Shown: positions 9,401-16,666 of the stretch, one piece after another
Layout of the letters: the number at the start of each line of letters is the position of its first letter
Position numbering within the stretch: position 1 is the stretch's first letter
NCBI GenBank assembly: GCA_016710275.1
Contig: JADJXS010000001.1
Coordinates: 682,001-746,000, forward strand
Origin: Phycisphaerales bacterium
Lineage (GTDB): Bacteria; Planctomycetota; Phycisphaerae; UBA1845; Fen-1342
Direction: 5' to 3'
DNA length: 64,000 nt
Position numbers and translations under genes: made by a program
The notes under the pieces: model-generated
The model's database searches: none
What the model was told of the DNA's origin: nothing
The model's input: only the letters and a program-made list of their open reading frames with translations

Positions 9401-10151
9401 GTTCGCGGTGCAGGGGCGCAGCGTCTTCGTGCTGGAGGTCAACCCCCGCGCCAGCCGCACGATCCCCTTTGTCAGCAAGGCCACCGGCGTGCCGTGGGCC
9501 AAGGTGGCCACGCGCGTGATGCTGGGCCAGACGCTCGATGAGGCGCTGCGCGCCGTCGGCCATGCCGACGTGAAGACGCCGAGGCACATCTCGGTGAAGG
9601 CGCCGGTGTTTCCGTTCAAGCGCTTCCGCGGGGTGGACGTGGTGCTCGGGCCGGAGATGCGCAGCACCGGCGAGGTGATGGGCGTGGACGAGAGCTACTC
9701 GACCGCCTTCGCCAAGGCGCTGCTCGCGGCAGGCATCCGGCTGCCGACCGGCGGGCGCGTGCTGGTCAGCGTGAATGACCCCGACAAGCCGCGCATCCTG
9801 CCCGTCGCCCGCGAGCTGCACGAGATGGGCTTTGAGATTTTCAGCACGCTCAAGACGCACGAGGTGCTGCGCGAAGGGGGCGTTCCCAGCACGATCGTCT
9901 CGAAGCACGCCGGCCAGCAGCACCCGTTCCTGCTGGACCTCATCAACGGCGGCACGCTCAACCTGCTGATCAACACGCCGATCCACACCGGCAGCGCCAG
10001 TGATGAAGGCCGCTGGCGCTCGGCCTCGATCCAGCGCGGCATTCCGCTGATCACGACGGTCGCCGGTGCGAAGGCCGCCGTCGGCGCGATCCGCGCGCTG
10101 CGCGAGCGGCCGCTGACGGCGACGGCGCTGCAGGATTATCTCGGCGCGTGA
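6465..10151 (+). CDS. carB: Carbamoyl-phosphate synthase large subunit
   Basis: Makes carbamoyl phosphate from bicarbonate, ammonia (channelled from the CarA glutaminase) and two ATP, for pyrimidine and arginine synthesis. The ATG at 6465 begins MPRNPSIQRVLIIGSGP, the normal CarB N-terminus; the open frame upstream is not conserved. The two homologous halves are clear: GSGPIVIGQACEFDYSG opens the carboxyphosphate half and GGGPNRIGQGIEFDY (about base 8515) opens the carbamate half. Each has an ATP-grasp domain ending in an EMNPRVSRSSALASK- or EVNPRASRTIPFVSK-type motif. A methylglyoxal-synthase-like allosteric domain forms the C-terminus. At 1228 residues it is longer than the usual 1060-1080, with additional sequence around 7735-7900 and 8250-8470. 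carA is not in the window. Confidence 0.97.
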   Translation: MPRNPSIQRVLIIGSGPIVIGQACEFDYSGTQACRALREEGIAVVLLNSNPATIMTDPQMADRTYVEPITPEMVGEILAREQARGTPVDSVLPTLGGQTGLNTAVEAFKAGILDRHGARLIGADCETIQRAEDREVFKRTVMSVGVDVPRSATAHSLDEARRIVAEIGLPVCLRPAYTLGGTGGGMARTPEQFETIIRDGLAASPVGQVLIEEDLTGWKEFELEMMRDRKDNVVVVCSIENLDAMGVHTGDSITVAPALTLTDKEYQRMRDAAIAIMRAVGVETGGSNIQFAVNPANGRMIVIEMNPRVSRSSALASKATGFPIAKIATKLAIGYSLDELRNDITRETPASFEPSIDYVVVKIPRFAFEKFPEADETLTTSMKSVGEAMAIGRTFKEAFQKCIRSMEIKRPGYGLHANDKWFESLRPAGAARRADSDTWLDAFGRPAAAALHSVAGSTLGEPDADWQEEASPDWPIPEDVLTEKIGTPCQGRIYYIRYALKLGWSVERIAALSGIDPWFLNEMKELCDFEVRLVQSAPPPGAALRLTPEQIELYQSARGLGYSDVQIQTAWRLDAARHARIKAQLDRPKYRLVDTCAAEFEARTPYYYSTHEAAYAVIAEDAAAVTAVRAAAKEGRSADLAPLLERLGVDAPYRYHAADDAHLRIEAHDDELRVSDRPKVVVLGGGPNRIGQGIEFDYCCVHAAMAARELGFETVMINSNPETVSTDYDTSDLLFFEPLTHEDVMNIATRLNGRHFGAEGGEGAAAGRVRGAIVQFGGQTPLNLAAGLSAAGMPILGTSPQNIHMAEDRAHFQRMLRELGLRQPENDTATSRSAAVEAAERIGYPVLVRPSYVLGGRGMQICNNRADLERYIDDALQATDRQMSIDDAHPILIDKFLLDAIEIDVDAISDYGYPGREPADGRCDICGVMEHIEEAGIHSGDSCCVLPPYSLSPWLIDEIKHQAKLLARRLGVCGLMNVQFAVQGRSVFVLEVNPRASRTIPFVSKATGVPWAKVATRVMLGQTLDEALRAVGHADVKTPRHISVKAPVFPFKRFRGVDVVLGPEMRSTGEVMGVDESYSTAFAKALLAAGIRLPTGGRVLVSVNDPDKPRILPVARELHEMGFEIFSTLKTHEVLREGGVPSTIVSKHAGQQHPFLLDLINGGTLNLLINTPIHTGSASDEGRWRSASIQRGIPLITTVAGAKAAVGAIRALRERPLTATALQDYLGA

Positions 10152-10154
10152 TCC

Positions 10155-10175
10155 GCGGCGCTAGCGCAGCGCCGC
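10155..10175. terminator. Hairpin in the convergent carB / histidine kinase junction
   Basis: GCGGCGCT (10155-10162) and AGCGCCGC (10168-10175) form a perfect 8-bp stem with a 5-base loop. It starts 3 bases after the carB stop and covers the last codons of the convergent kinase gene. It could serve transcripts from both sides. There is no U-tract on either strand. Confidence 0.45.
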
Positions 10176-12500
10176 TCCGACCCCCTCCACCAGCGCGGTC
10201 GCCCCGAAGGGCTTCTGCACGAACCCCGCGATTTCGTCCGCCGCAAAGCTGCGAACCGCTTCGTGTTCGCTGTAGCCGCTCGACAGCACCACCCGCACGT
10301 CCGGCCGGATTTCGCGCAGGCGGGCGAAGACTTCCTGCCCGCTCATGCCGGGCATGGTCAGGTCCAGCAGCACGACGTCGATCTCGTCGGCGCGCTCACG
10401 GAAGCAGTCCAGCCCCTTCGGTCCGTCGGCCGCCTGCAGCACGTGCGCCCCGCGGCTGGTGAGCAGCTCGGCGACCACGTCGCGGATGTCCGGCTCGTCG
10501 TCGATCACCAGCACGGTCGCACCGGGGGGAATCCGCGATGCCGCTCGCGCCGGCGCAGCGGGGGATGTTCCGCGCGCGGCGATTGCCGGCGTGGAAGGAC
10601 CGGCGGCGGGGACCGCCGTCGGCGCGGGCGCGATGCGCCGCGTGGCGGGCAGCAGGACATAGAAGGTTGTGCCCTTGCCGGGCTGCGACTCGACCCGCAC
10701 GCAGCCGCGGTGCGCCCGCACGATTCCCAGGATCATCGCCAGCCCCAGCCCGCGGCCGGTGAACTTGGTCGTGAAGAAGGGGTCGAAGATTCGCGCGGCG
10801 GTTTCGGCGGTCATGCCGCAGCCGTCGTCGGTGACGCGCAGCTCGACGAACTCGCCGGCGGAGACGTCGAACCCGGGGAATTCGGCGGCGATCTCGCGGC
10901 CGGAGAGCGAGCGCGTCACGGTCTCGAACAGCACGCTGCCGGGGCGGTCGCCGATGGCTTCCGCGCCGTTGTTCAGCAGGTTGATGATGACCTGGTGGAG
11001 CTGGCCGGCGTCGGCGTCGATGGCGGGGAGCGGGTCGGCCAGTCGCAGCCGGGGCTTGACGTTGGGTCGCAGCGTGGCGGCGGCGTATTCGACGACCTCG
11101 CGGATCAACTCGTTGAGCGACGTCGGCCGGGCGTCGATGCGCGCTCCGCCGGCGAAGGTCAGCATCTGGCGGGTGAGGTCGCTGGCGCGGCGGCTGGCGT
11201 TCGAGATTCGCTGGACGTAGCGGGCGGCTTCGCCGTCGGCCGCGATGCGCTCGTTCAGCAGGGATGCGTTGCACAGGATGGTGACGAGGAAGTTGTTGAA
11301 ATCATGGGCCACGCCGCCGGCCAGGATGCCGAGGCTCTCGACCTTCTGCGAGCGGCGCAGGGCCTCTTCGAGGCGTTCGCGCTCGGAGACGTCGCGCACC
11401 ATGGCGGCGATGATGTCGCGCTCGCCGGGTGCGCCGCGGATCAGCGTGAAGAACCACTCGCAGCGGATGTCGCTGCCGTCGGCCCGCAGGTTGCGCAACA
11501 GGGCGAATCCGCCGGCCTCGCCGTTGGTCAGGCGGGCGTGGATTTCCTCGAGCGCTCCGCGATCGACCGGGGAGGTCAGCAGGTCGCGCACGTCGCGGCC
11601 CGTGGCGGCGGCCGCGCTGTGGCCGAAGATGGCGGTGGCGGCCGCGTTCCATTCCTGCACGGTCCAATCGGAGCGGAAGGCGACGTAGCCCAGCGGCATC
11701 CGCGCCACCAGCGCGGCGAAGCGCTCGTTGGCGCGCAGCAGGCTCTGCTCGCTGCGCAGGCGCTCGGTCGCGTCGCGGGCGAAGCCGACCATCACGCGGC
11801 GGCCTTCATCGGCGAGCAGGATGACGCTGGTTTCGAGCTGCAGGACGTGCCCGGCCTTGTGGCGATGCCCCGTGGGAACGTGATGATGCCCGGTGCGCAG
11901 TCGCGAAGCGGCCGTCTGCGCTGCGGAGGGCACCTCCACGTCGCGCAGCCGCATGCTCAAAAGCTCAGCGGAGGTGTAGCCCAGCATCCGGCAGAAGGCG
12001 TCGTTGACTTCGACGAACCGGCCGTCGGCCGAGACCACGAAGAATCCGTCCATCGCGCTGCGCAGGATGGCTTCGTTCCGGCGGGAGATGGAATCCGCCG
12101 CCAGCGACGCGCGTTTTTCCTCGGTCACGTCGCGCAGCCAGATCGCGGCCCGGCCGGGGTCGTCCGCGACGGGGGTCACTTCGGCGGCGAACCAGCGGTC
12201 CTGCAGCGTGAAGCGGACGGTCTGCACGGTTCGCGAGTCGGCGGCGGCCAGCACGGATTGGCGCAGCGTGGCGGCCGCGTCGTCGGGCAGCGTGGCCAGA
12301 ACCGACGCGGCGTCCAGCCCGTCGGCCGCCGCGCGGCTTTCGATCACGGCCAGTTCGCGACTGACCACCGCCACGGCGCTGGGCAGCGCGACGGCGGCCA
12401 GCGACGGTGACTTTGTCTGCGCGACGCGCGTGCGGCGCAGCAGCACCAGCAGCGCCCCCAGCACCGCCACGTTCACCAGCACGATCAGCCAGTCCGTCAT
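10161..12500 (-). CDS. Membrane-anchored PAS hybrid sensor histidine kinase
   Basis: A 779-residue two-component hybrid kinase. It starts at ATG 12500; the GTG at 12506 lies too close to the AGGGGG ribosome binding site. One N-terminal TM segment (WLIVLVNVAVLGALLVLL) anchors it. Three or four PAS modules follow (residues about 30-390), for example DGFFVVSADGRFVEVNDAFC. The phosphorylated His is His399 in GGVAHDFNN. The ATPase domain carries IINLLNNGAEAI, DDGCGM and FTTKFTGRGLGLAM. A linked receiver domain has Asp713 in LLDLTMPGM. The ATG overlaps the stop of the upstream Ser/Thr kinase gene (ATGA), which implies translational coupling. The input signal is unknown. Confidence 0.93.
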   Translation of the reverse strand: MTDWLIVLVNVAVLGALLVLLRRTRVAQTKSPSLAAVALPSAVAVVSRELAVIESRAAADGLDAASVLATLPDDAAATLRQSVLAAADSRTVQTVRFTLQDRWFAAEVTPVADDPGRAAIWLRDVTEEKRASLAADSISRRNEAILRSAMDGFFVVSADGRFVEVNDAFCRMLGYTSAELLSMRLRDVEVPSAAQTAASRLRTGHHHVPTGHRHKAGHVLQLETSVILLADEGRRVMVGFARDATERLRSEQSLLRANERFAALVARMPLGYVAFRSDWTVQEWNAAATAIFGHSAAAATGRDVRDLLTSPVDRGALEEIHARLTNGEAGGFALLRNLRADGSDIRCEWFFTLIRGAPGERDIIAAMVRDVSERERLEEALRRSQKVESLGILAGGVAHDFNNFLVTILCNASLLNERIAADGEAARYVQRISNASRRASDLTRQMLTFAGGARIDARPTSLNELIREVVEYAAATLRPNVKPRLRLADPLPAIDADAGQLHQVIINLLNNGAEAIGDRPGSVLFETVTRSLSGREIAAEFPGFDVSAGEFVELRVTDDGCGMTAETAARIFDPFFTTKFTGRGLGLAMILGIVRAHRGCVRVESQPGKGTTFYVLLPATRRIAPAPTAVPAAGPSTPAIAARGTSPAAPARAASRIPPGATVLVIDDEPDIRDVVAELLTSRGAHVLQAADGPKGLDCFRERADEIDVVLLDLTMPGMSGQEVFARLREIRPDVRVVLSSGYSEHEAVRSFAADEIAGFVQKPFGATALVEGVGAALR

Positions 12501-14812
12501 GAACACACCCCCTCGGCGACCGCGGCGCGCGGGGGCGGGATCGCGGCCTCCTTCGCCCGCTGCAGCGCGTCGAGCGCCCGCGATTCCTGCTCACAGGCGC
12601 TGCGCTGCATCTGCTCATTTCCGTGGCGCTGCGCCAGCTCGCGGCGCATCCGCGCGCAGCGCAGCGCCTCAGGTGCATCGCCGCATTGCAGGTTCAGGTC
12701 GGCGATGTACTCATACGCGCGCGCCAGCCCGTTCCAGAAATCTGTGGTGGAGAGCATGACCAGCGCGGAGGCCAACTCGATGCGGGCGACTTCCGGCCGG
12801 CCGGCCAGCGCCGCGGTGCGCCCGATGTTCATGTGGCTGACGCCGACGTTGATGCGGTCGCCCGCTTCTTCGGCGAGGGCCAGCGCGCGGCGGAAGGACT
12901 CGATCGCGTCGTCGTAGCGCTGCTGCGACTGCAGCACGTTGCCCAGCCCGGTGTAGGGGCCGATCCGCCCGACCATCCCCCCCAGCGACCGATGGGCCTG
13001 CACGGCGCGCTCGAAGGCGCTGCGGGCTTCGTCCAGTCGGCCGAGCTGAAGTAGGGAGAATCCGAGATTGCTGTAGATGTTCGCCAGCTCCGATTTCAGG
13101 CCCACGGACTCGGCGGTTTGTGCCGCGCGCAGGCAATGCTCGTGCGCCAGGGCGTATGCGCCGCGGAAGTAGTGCATCACGCCGAGATTGGCGCGTGCTT
13201 CGACCGCCAGGCGCACGTCGCCGCGCTCCTGCGCGAGCGCCTCCTGACGCTGATGAAAGCGCTGCGCGTCATCGTAGCGTCCCAGCCGCGCGCACGCCGC
13301 GCCGGCAAGCTGCAGCGGGTCGGCATAATCGGGGTCGAGCGCCAGGGCCGCCTCGACCTGGTCCAGCGCTTCTGCGAATCGGCCGTGCTGATAGGCCTGC
13401 TTGCTCAGGGCAAAATGCCGATGCGCGTCGAGCGCCAGCGTCCGTGCAGCGCCGGGCACACCGGCGCGCTCCGGCAGCCCCAGCAGGCGCACGGCGCTCT
13501 CCAGCAGTTGATCGGTCAGCGCCGGCAGATTCGCCAGGTGGCCGGTGACGGCGGCGGCTCGTGAGACCGCACCGTCCCGCGTGCAGGTGCACTCCAACCC
13601 GGCCGTGATGATGTCCGCGCTGCGCCGCACCCAGCCGCTCAGCAACAGGCCCGCGCCGGACAGCTCCGCGGCCCGCCGGAGCGACGAATCCGCATCCGGC
13701 CCGCCGACCCGCTCCGCCAGTTCCGAGACCAGTTGCCCGTCGACGACGTGCGAATCCGGGAATCGCGCCAGCGCCCGACCGACGGCATCCGACAGCGCCA
13801 GGCCGATCCAGGAGTCATCCTCATCAGTCGCGCCTTCCGTTTGCAGCGGCAGCACGGCAATTCCGCTGATTGACGCCGGGTCGGCGATCGGACGGCGGTC
13901 GGCGGACTCGCGGGCGCGCTCGACGCCGGCGTCGGCCAGTTCGGTCAGAACCGCCACTGCCGATGGCGGCCGGCGGTCTGGATCGGGGTCGAGCAGGCGC
14001 AGCACCAGCCGGCGCAGCCACTCGGGGGTTTCCCGATCCTCGTCGGGCCAGTCGGGGCATGAGCTGTGGCGACCCAGCAACGAGCCAAGCGCACCGAGAG
14101 AGGCGAAGGGCGGCGTGCCGGTCAACAGGTGAAAGATCGTCGCGCCCAATCCGTAGAGGTCGGCCGATGCGGAGGGCGGGATTCCGGGGGTGAAGCACTC
14201 CGGGGCGGCGTACTCGTGTGTGCCGGTGCAGCCATCCGCTCCGCCTTCCGGCGGGTTCAGCAGGGCGGCAACGCCCAGGTCGGTCAGGCGTACGCGGCCA
14301 TCCCGCCCGAGCAGCAGGTTGGCGGGTTTCACGTCCCGATGAACGAGTCCGCGTTCGTGAATCGCGCGCAATCCGCGGGCGGCGTCGGCGAAGCAGCCCA
14401 GTACGTCGTCCAATGGGGGGCGGCCGCGCTCCAGCAGGGCCAGCAGGTCGGAGCCGTCTATGAACTCGAGAACGAGGTACCAATAGGGGCCGGCGCGATC
14501 GCAATCGAGTAATCGCACGACGTTCGGATCGCGGATGCGAAACGCGGCGCGCGCTTCGGCCTGACGCGCTTCGGCGCCATCGGCCTGCACGGCGGTGTCG
14601 CGCAGCAGCTTGACGGCGCAATCGAAGTTCAGAAGCTCGTGGCGCGCCCGGTAGGTGTACCCATAGGCGCCGGCGCCAAGCAATGAGAGCAGCCGGTATC
14701 GATCGCGGATGACGCCATCCGGAAACAGCGCGCCGATCTCCGTTGACGGCGGCGTCCAGGCCTCGAACGAGGCCGGCGGAGGCTTGGCATTTTCCGAGGT
14801 GGGCTGGCTCAT
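12497..14812 (-). CDS. Ser/Thr protein kinase with FlgO-like and TPR regions
   Basis: A soluble Hanks-type kinase of 771 residues. The kinase domain (about 35-290) has LLGAGAYGYTYRA as P-loop, Lys in CAVKLL, HRDVKPANLL as catalytic loop and APE-type YAAPECF. The metal-binding DFG is DLG (LTDLGVAALL), a tolerated variant. A middle region beginning GIAVLPLQTEG resembles the FlgO/TolB-like segment found in many TPR kinases. The C-terminal part (from about residue 455) is a string of TPR repeats such as ALALDPDYADPLQLAGAACARLGRYDDA. No TM segment is visible. It is transcribed first in a two-gene operon, its stop overlapping the start of the hybrid histidine kinase, so the two may act in one signalling route. 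Confidence 0.93.
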   Translation of the reverse strand: MSQPTSENAKPPPASFEAWTPPSTEIGALFPDGVIRDRYRLLSLLGAGAYGYTYRARHELLNFDCAVKLLRDTAVQADGAEARQAEARAAFRIRDPNVVRLLDCDRAGPYWYLVLEFIDGSDLLALLERGRPPLDDVLGCFADAARGLRAIHERGLVHRDVKPANLLLGRDGRVRLTDLGVAALLNPPEGGADGCTGTHEYAAPECFTPGIPPSASADLYGLGATIFHLLTGTPPFASLGALGSLLGRHSSCPDWPDEDRETPEWLRRLVLRLLDPDPDRRPPSAVAVLTELADAGVERARESADRRPIADPASISGIAVLPLQTEGATDEDDSWIGLALSDAVGRALARFPDSHVVDGQLVSELAERVGGPDADSSLRRAAELSGAGLLLSGWVRRSADIITAGLECTCTRDGAVSRAAAVTGHLANLPALTDQLLESAVRLLGLPERAGVPGAARTLALDAHRHFALSKQAYQHGRFAEALDQVEAALALDPDYADPLQLAGAACARLGRYDDAQRFHQRQEALAQERGDVRLAVEARANLGVMHYFRGAYALAHEHCLRAAQTAESVGLKSELANIYSNLGFSLLQLGRLDEARSAFERAVQAHRSLGGMVGRIGPYTGLGNVLQSQQRYDDAIESFRRALALAEEAGDRINVGVSHMNIGRTAALAGRPEVARIELASALVMLSTTDFWNGLARAYEYIADLNLQCGDAPEALRCARMRRELAQRHGNEQMQRSACEQESRALDALQRAKEAAIPPPRAAVAEGVCS

Positions 14813-15279
14813 CGCGTGGGATTATAGTCGGACAAATCCCCCATTTTCACATCCGCGGACACCCAAATCGAAAAATGGGCGACTCGTGTCGTCTATTAGC
14901 GCATTCTGTCGCCTATTGGCGCAGGAATTACCGGAATGTGCTTGACGCACGTCCCAGATTATTTGTAACCTCCGCGATATCGAGTGAGTTTTATCGGCAG
15001 CGCGTCTATCAGACCTTTAGTCCTGCACGTTGCCGGTGATGGATCGTCCGAAAACCTGAGGCAGCCGCGGCTCTTCGGCGCGTTCGCACCGAATCCGGCG
15101 TCTGCAATCGGAGCCTGATCGTGGTTCACCTGCTTGCTTTCGCGCTTCAGAGCATCGCCGATCTCTTCTCGAAGGCGGTGTTCGACACGGCGAAGGACTT
15201 CATCGACGTCATTACGTGACGCTGATGGCAGAGTGGTAGACCGCACGGACGCGATCGCCCCCTTCTCCGCGAAGCCCGT
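14813..15279. other. Intergenic region upstream of the kinase operon
   Basis: This 467-bp gap should hold the promoter of the minus-strand kinase pair. The first 150 bases are AT-richer than the surroundings. On the plus strand TTGACG at 14942-14947 has no good -10 partner. The only candidate gene is the 32-codon frame at 15121. Confidence 0.5.
15121..15219 (+). CDS. Possible 32-residue microprotein
   Basis: A short frame opening with GTG, preceded by GGAG and a 7-base spacer. It would encode MVHLLAFALQSIADLFSKAV followed by FDTAKDFIDVIT. The peptide is amphipathic with regularly spaced hydrophobics, and its codon pattern is not obviously random. No homologue is known to me, and length alone makes chance likely. 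Confidence 0.25.
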   Translation: MVHLLAFALQSIADLFSKAVFDTAKDFIDVIT

Positions 15280-16131
15280 TTATCCCCGTCGCATTGATTC
15301 CGCGCCGTCCCCGGCCGATTGGGGCGGTTCGTCGGCGTAATCCGCCCAGGTCTTGGGCGTCTCGTAGACCCGCACATTGGCCAGCGTCACCGGCGCCAGC
15401 CGCCCCTCCAGCATCCCCCAGATCACCCGTGCGATGTTCTCCACGCTGGGATTCACGTCGCGGAATTGCGCCGTGTCCAGGTTCAGATGCGTGTGGTCCA
15501 GTACGTCGATGACCAGTTCGCGAACCAGCATCTCAAAGCGCGGCAGCGGGATCAGAACCTGCGTCGCCGGGTCGGGCCGGCCGCGGACCGTGACCTCCAA
15601 CACATAATTGTGGCCATGGCCGTTGGGGTTGTTGCACTTGCCGAAGGTGGCCCGGTTCTGAGCGTCGGTCAGTTCCGGGCAGTGCAGCCGATGGGCGGCG
15701 GAGAACTCAAACTGCTGGGTCAGCGTGACCATCGAGGGTGACTCCCGGGTGCGGGCGTAGCGCAGCGTCGGCGTCGGCTGCAGCTCCAGGCGGATGAGCG
15801 GGGCTTCGACCGGCGCATTGGCCGAAACGGCCCCCCAGACATCCGCCAGCAGTTGCTCGGCCGGCATTCGCCAGCCGAAGCGCTGCAACTGGGCGGCCGC
15901 GTGCGGTATGGCATGGCGGCGGAGCAGGTCGTCGATCCGCTTGATGTTGCAAAGATAGCCGGTGCGCGGGTCGGGGACTCCGGCGACGGTGGCTCGCAGG
16001 ACGAGATAGGGGACCAGGCCGACGGCGCTGGGCCAGCCGCCCCACGAATTGCTGATCGGGCGGTCAAATTCCACCCGGCCGGCCCAGTCGCGATCGACCG
16101 AGAATCGAACTTCGCGCGTCAGCCTGATCAC
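15280..16131 (-). CDS. 6-pyruvoyl-tetrahydropterin synthase / QueD family, duplicated
   Basis: A T-fold enzyme of 283 residues, probably making 6-carboxy-tetrahydropterin for queuosine-type deazapurines or a related pterin. It contains two PTPS-like units. The N-terminal one (1-130) is degenerate: the FSAAH zinc motif reads FSVDR and no HGH is present. The C-terminal one (134-265) is intact, with FSAAHRLHC, GKCNNPNGHGHNY (catalytic Cys and zinc HxH), LDHTHLN and VYETPKTWADY. The spacing GKCNNPNGHGH is closer to classical PTPS than to short QueD. The ferredoxin gene lies 49 bases upstream on the same strand. No other que gene is in the window, so the pathway assignment stays open. Confidence 0.85.
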   Translation of the reverse strand: MIRLTREVRFSVDRDWAGRVEFDRPISNSWGGWPSAVGLVPYLVLRATVAGVPDPRTGYLCNIKRIDDLLRRHAIPHAAAQLQRFGWRMPAEQLLADVWGAVSANAPVEAPLIRLELQPTPTLRYARTRESPSMVTLTQQFEFSAAHRLHCPELTDAQNRATFGKCNNPNGHGHNYVLEVTVRGRPDPATQVLIPLPRFEMLVRELVIDVLDHTHLNLDTAQFRDVNPSVENIARVIWGMLEGRLAPVTLANVRVYETPKTWADYADEPPQSAGDGAESMRRG

Positions 16132-16180
16132 GCGACGATTCTATCCGGCGAACGCGGCATGCGGTTCGCGGGCCCGGCGA

Positions 16181-16543
16181 TCAGGCTTCGGTTCGGCGGC
16201 GGTGCGGGCAGTCGGCCGCGTTGATGCAGGAGTCGGGCAGCACCAGCCGCTCGACCGGGCGGCCGCCGACGAGGTGTTCGCGGACGATTTCCGAGGCGTC
16301 CTCCGGCCGGACGAATCCGTACCAGGTCTGTTCCGGGTAGACGACGATGGTCGGTCCGTGCTCGCACTGGTCGAGGCAGCCGGCGTGGTTCGTGCGGATG
16401 CGGCCGCTCAGCCCGGCGGCCCGCAACTCGGCCTTGAGCGCATCGCGGACCGCGGCGCATCCGCGTGCGGTGCAACTGCCGCGCGGGTGGCCGTCGGGGC
16501 GTTCGTTGCCGCAGATGAAGACGTGTCGCTCATACTTGGGCAT
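16181..16543 (-). CDS. Thioredoxin-like [2Fe-2S] ferredoxin
   Basis: A 120-residue electron carrier of the thioredoxin-fold [2Fe-2S] type, starting at MPKYERHVFICGNERP. The four cluster ligands are expected among Cys in VFICGN, GSCTARGC and NHAGCLDQCEHGPTIVVYP; the last motif is the most diagnostic. The typical YGFVRPEDASEIV segment follows. The C-terminal tail adds two further Cys (DSCINAADCPHRR), not part of the canonical four. It precedes the PTPS-like gene in the same direction, and could serve a radical or reductase step, but no partner enzyme is adjacent. Confidence 0.9.
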   Translation of the reverse strand: MPKYERHVFICGNERPDGHPRGSCTARGCAAVRDALKAELRAAGLSGRIRTNHAGCLDQCEHGPTIVVYPEQTWYGFVRPEDASEIVREHLVGGRPVERLVLPDSCINAADCPHRRRTEA

Positions 16544-16666
16544 GGGCCGGCTCCAGGGAATCGCTGCGGCGCTTTCCGGTGAGTCCGGGCGGCGCGGGGT
16601 GTCGCAACAGGCCGAAACGTGCGGCGGTCGATATTACAATGTCCGCGACCACTCGGAGCGATTTCG

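Noticed and set aside
6387..9986. Open frame of about 1200 codons opposite carB
   Set aside because: It is a mirror frame of a GC-rich gene: His/Arg/Ala-rich, no domain, no start signal.
14942..14970. Plus-strand promoter at TTGACG
   Set aside because: No acceptable -10 hexamer at 16-18 bases and no supported gene downstream.
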